Positions 14,318 to 15,483 of a DNA stretch of 15,483 nucleotides are shown one piece after another. The DNA comes from an uncultured Bacillaceae bacterium. Lineage in GTDB: Bacteria > Bacillota > Bacilli > Bacillales > Amphibacillaceae. Below the pieces are notes generated by a model. The model saw nothing but the letters and a program-made list of their open reading frames with translations. It was not told the origin of the DNA and searched no databases. Each line of letters begins with the position of its first letter. The first letter of the stretch is position 1. The position numbers and the translations under genes were made by a program. The stretch spans positions 1 through 15,483 of the forward strand of contig CALAMD010000040.1 in assembly GCA_937925695.1 (NCBI GenBank). The letters are read 5' to 3'.

Positions 14318-14372
14318 AATCCTAAACAGACAGTTTTATAAAATCCTAAACCTTTAGGTTACTTAATTTTAT
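14318..14372. repeat. Repeated CCTAAA motifs upstream of the gene at 14415
   Basis: AATCCTAAAC occurs at 14318-14327 and 14342-14351, 24 nt apart. The second copy is mirrored by TTTAGG at 14353-14358 (CCTAAA-CC-TTTAGG). Outside this, ATAAAAT (14338-14344) and ATTTTAT (14366-14372) are also complementary. Three half-sites next to a promoter-like box suggest a regulator binding region. Confidence 0.45.
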
Positions 14373-14379
14373 CCGATAT
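14353..14379 (+). promoter_or_regulatory. SigD-like promoter candidate
   Basis: TCCGATAT (14372-14379) matches 7 of 8 positions of the B. subtilis SigD -10 box GCCGATAT. The -35 at 15 bp is TTTA (14353-14356), a poor match to TAAA. It ends 35 nt before the ATG at 14415. TATACACT in the same place could also serve SigA. Confidence 0.35.
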
Positions 14380-14414
14380 ACACTAATAAGATGAACCTGT
14401 GGGGGTGATTAAAG

Positions 14415-15362
14415 ATGAAAATTCAATCTACACAGTTACAAGTGAAGCAAAATGGAAATATAACAAAGACAAATTTTGTTAATTACAATCAACAAAACAA
14501 CCATGAGATTTCATCAACAGGTGAAGATTTTATGATTAGTTTTAGCCAAGAAGGATTAATACTTAGCAAGTTATTCAAACAATTCTATGAAGAATATCAT
14601 AGTGTGGAAGCAATAGAACAGAGACAACGTGAACAATTAGCAGAAGCCGAAGCTTACAATCGATTAGAAGATGAGTTTAGCTTAACGGTCAAATATAATT
14701 TTCCAGAAAATACACTCCACCAGACAATAAAAGTAGCTCTAGAAGGAAAAGTTGTCAACGCGTCACTTTATGCTAGTGAATTAGCTTCAGCTATTAGAAG
14801 TTCCGTATCAATGCCTGATAAAAGCGCAGAAGAACGGGCAGCTTATCGAGAAATGGCACTAAAACAAGCACAATATATTGCCGAAAATTATTTTGATAAT
14901 GAGCAAGAAGCATCATCATTTATGAATGAAATAAATAAGTACTATGAAAATGATGTCCTAAGAGAAAAAGGATATATTGTTATTGATAATGGTAATATTA
15001 AACCGTTTAAAACTTATAGCAGCCCTATTTCAAATAAAAATGAAGTGAGCTTTTATACGCTAGCTAAAAGGTATATGGATAAAGACTATTTTGAACGGTT
15101 CATTAACGGGGAAGGAACACCAGAAGAATCAGCTAAGTTTCTGATGCAACTCAACAATAATCGCGAGAAATATACCGAAGCAATTTTATCTGAATCAGAA
15201 CGAGAAGAACAACAAGCCGTTGCTGCTATCAATACTGCAAAATCTGCCCTTGAAGCATTAGAATGGGAACATGGACGAAATATCAGAACAATCGAAGGAC
15301 AACCATCTTATTTATATAATGTACTAAAGTGGAATAATCAAATGTTGAACTTATTTACTTAA
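14415..15362 (+). CDS. Hypothetical protein, cysteine-free, mostly helical
   Basis: I do not recognise this 315-aa protein. It has no signal peptide and no membrane segment, and it contains no cysteine. Residues 1-38 are polar and rich in N, Q and T (likely disordered). They are followed by a motif ISFSQEGLILSKL (41-53) that recalls the 'IS-x-E/Q-x-x-x-L' start of flagellar proteins such as FlgM. Residues about 60-95 form a charged helix that may be a coiled coil (EAIEQRQREQLAEAEAYNRL). The rest alternates helices and short strands, and a second charged helix (EREEQQAVAAINTAKSALEAL) lies near the C-terminus. The ribosome site GGGGGTG, 7 nt upstream, fixes the ATG. A SigD-like -10 box and CCTAAA repeats precede it. 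A motility or secreted role is inference. Composition resembles its neighbours, so recent transfer is not evident. Confidence 0.7.
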   Translation: MKIQSTQLQVKQNGNITKTNFVNYNQQNNHEISSTGEDFMISFSQEGLILSKLFKQFYEEYHSVEAIEQRQREQLAEAEAYNRLEDEFSLTVKYNFPENTLHQTIKVALEGKVVNASLYASELASAIRSSVSMPDKSAEERAAYREMALKQAQYIAENYFDNEQEASSFMNEINKYYENDVLREKGYIVIDNGNIKPFKTYSSPISNKNEVSFYTLAKRYMDKDYFERFINGEGTPEESAKFLMQLNNNREKYTEAILSESEREEQQAVAAINTAKSALEALEWEHGRNIRTIEGQPSYLYNVLKWNNQMLNLFT

Positions 15363-15413
15363 ATGTAGCAATCTTTATCAATCATAACTTAGATGACTTG
15401 ATCACAATTACAA

Positions 15414-15430
15414 AAAAGCTCAGCGCTTTT
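15414..15430 (+). terminator. Weak terminator-like hairpin after the hypothetical gene
   Basis: AAAAGC (15414-15419) pairs with GCTTTT (15425-15430) around TCAGC. Only four T residues are present, and all of them are in the stem. It directly abuts the putative mobile-element end. Confidence 0.35.
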
Positions 15431-15483
15431 GATATGCTCCCCCTAAAGTAGACAGATTAAAAAATAAAAAATCTGTTATTTTA
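15430..15483. mobile_element. Putative end of an IS3-family (IS150-like) element or derived MITE, cut by the window edge
   Basis: TGATATGCTCCCCCTAAAGT, continuing AGACAG, resembles the terminal inverted repeats of IS150-group elements in Firmicutes (TG start, C-run, AAAGTAGACA). Just inside, ACAGATT (15452-15458) and AATCTGT (15470-15476) form an inverted repeat. The transposase, if any, lies beyond 15483. A short non-coding element is also possible. The match is from memory of the family. Confidence 0.45.

Noticed and set aside
1..15483. CRISPR array, tRNA or rRNA genes, prophage or defence-system genes
   Set aside because: No regularly spaced repeats, no cloverleaf or rRNA-like sequence, and no phage structural, integrase, nuclease or toxin-antitoxin motifs were seen on either strand.

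Overview
The window is about 15.5 kb of low-GC DNA from a Gram-positive bacterium of the Bacillaceae type. The evidence is AT-rich codon use, strong AGGAGG-like ribosome sites, frequent TTG and GTG starts, intrinsic terminators, and Bacillus-type genes: ydbS/ydbT, ypsA, a family II pyrophosphatase, a cold shock protein and a low-GC menC-type enzyme. The genus cannot be fixed from sequence alone; a halo- or alkali-tolerant bacillus is a reasonable guess. It reads as chromosomal housekeeping and accessory DNA, not a prophage or a defence island.

Left part (1-5500). A minus-strand ydbS-ydbT-like membrane PH-domain pair, with ydbT cut by the left edge, lies downstream of a minus-strand Nudix hydrolase. 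A plus-strand CgeB-like glycosyltransferase follows. It converges on a minus-strand SIMPL-domain gene whose terminator is embedded in the glycosyltransferase's 3' end. A minus-strand GNAT acetyltransferase is next, divergent from a plus-strand membrane-anchored glycoside-hydrolase-like (DUF1906/Rv2525c-type) protein.

Middle (5500-9800), all minus strand. A split CHR-family chromate transporter is encoded by two overlapping genes. Upstream of it lie ypsA (SLOG family, probably a TTG start behind a structured leader) and an ABC-2 exporter with overlapping ATPase and permease genes. A 335-bp divergent intergenic region separates the ABC operon from the next gene.

Right part (9800-15483). A SulP anion transporter with a STAS domain and a cysteine-bearing tail ends at a strong terminator. 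It is followed by an OSBS/NSAR-type enolase-superfamily enzyme, then a cold shock gene with a foldable leader. That leader contains one segment able to pair with either of two partners. The cold shock gene and the minus-strand Mn-dependent pyrophosphatase ppaC share a bidirectional terminator. Divergent from ppaC is an unrecognised cysteine-free protein whose upstream region holds repeated CCTAAA motifs and a SigD-like -10 box. The window closes in what looks like one end of an IS3-family element.

No large new system stands out. The best candidates for a second look are the unrecognised protein at 14415-15362 with its possible motility-type promoter, the cold shock leader, and the mobile-element end at the right edge. 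Several start codons were moved from the longest open frame to positions with better ribosome binding sites; the reasons are given entry by entry.
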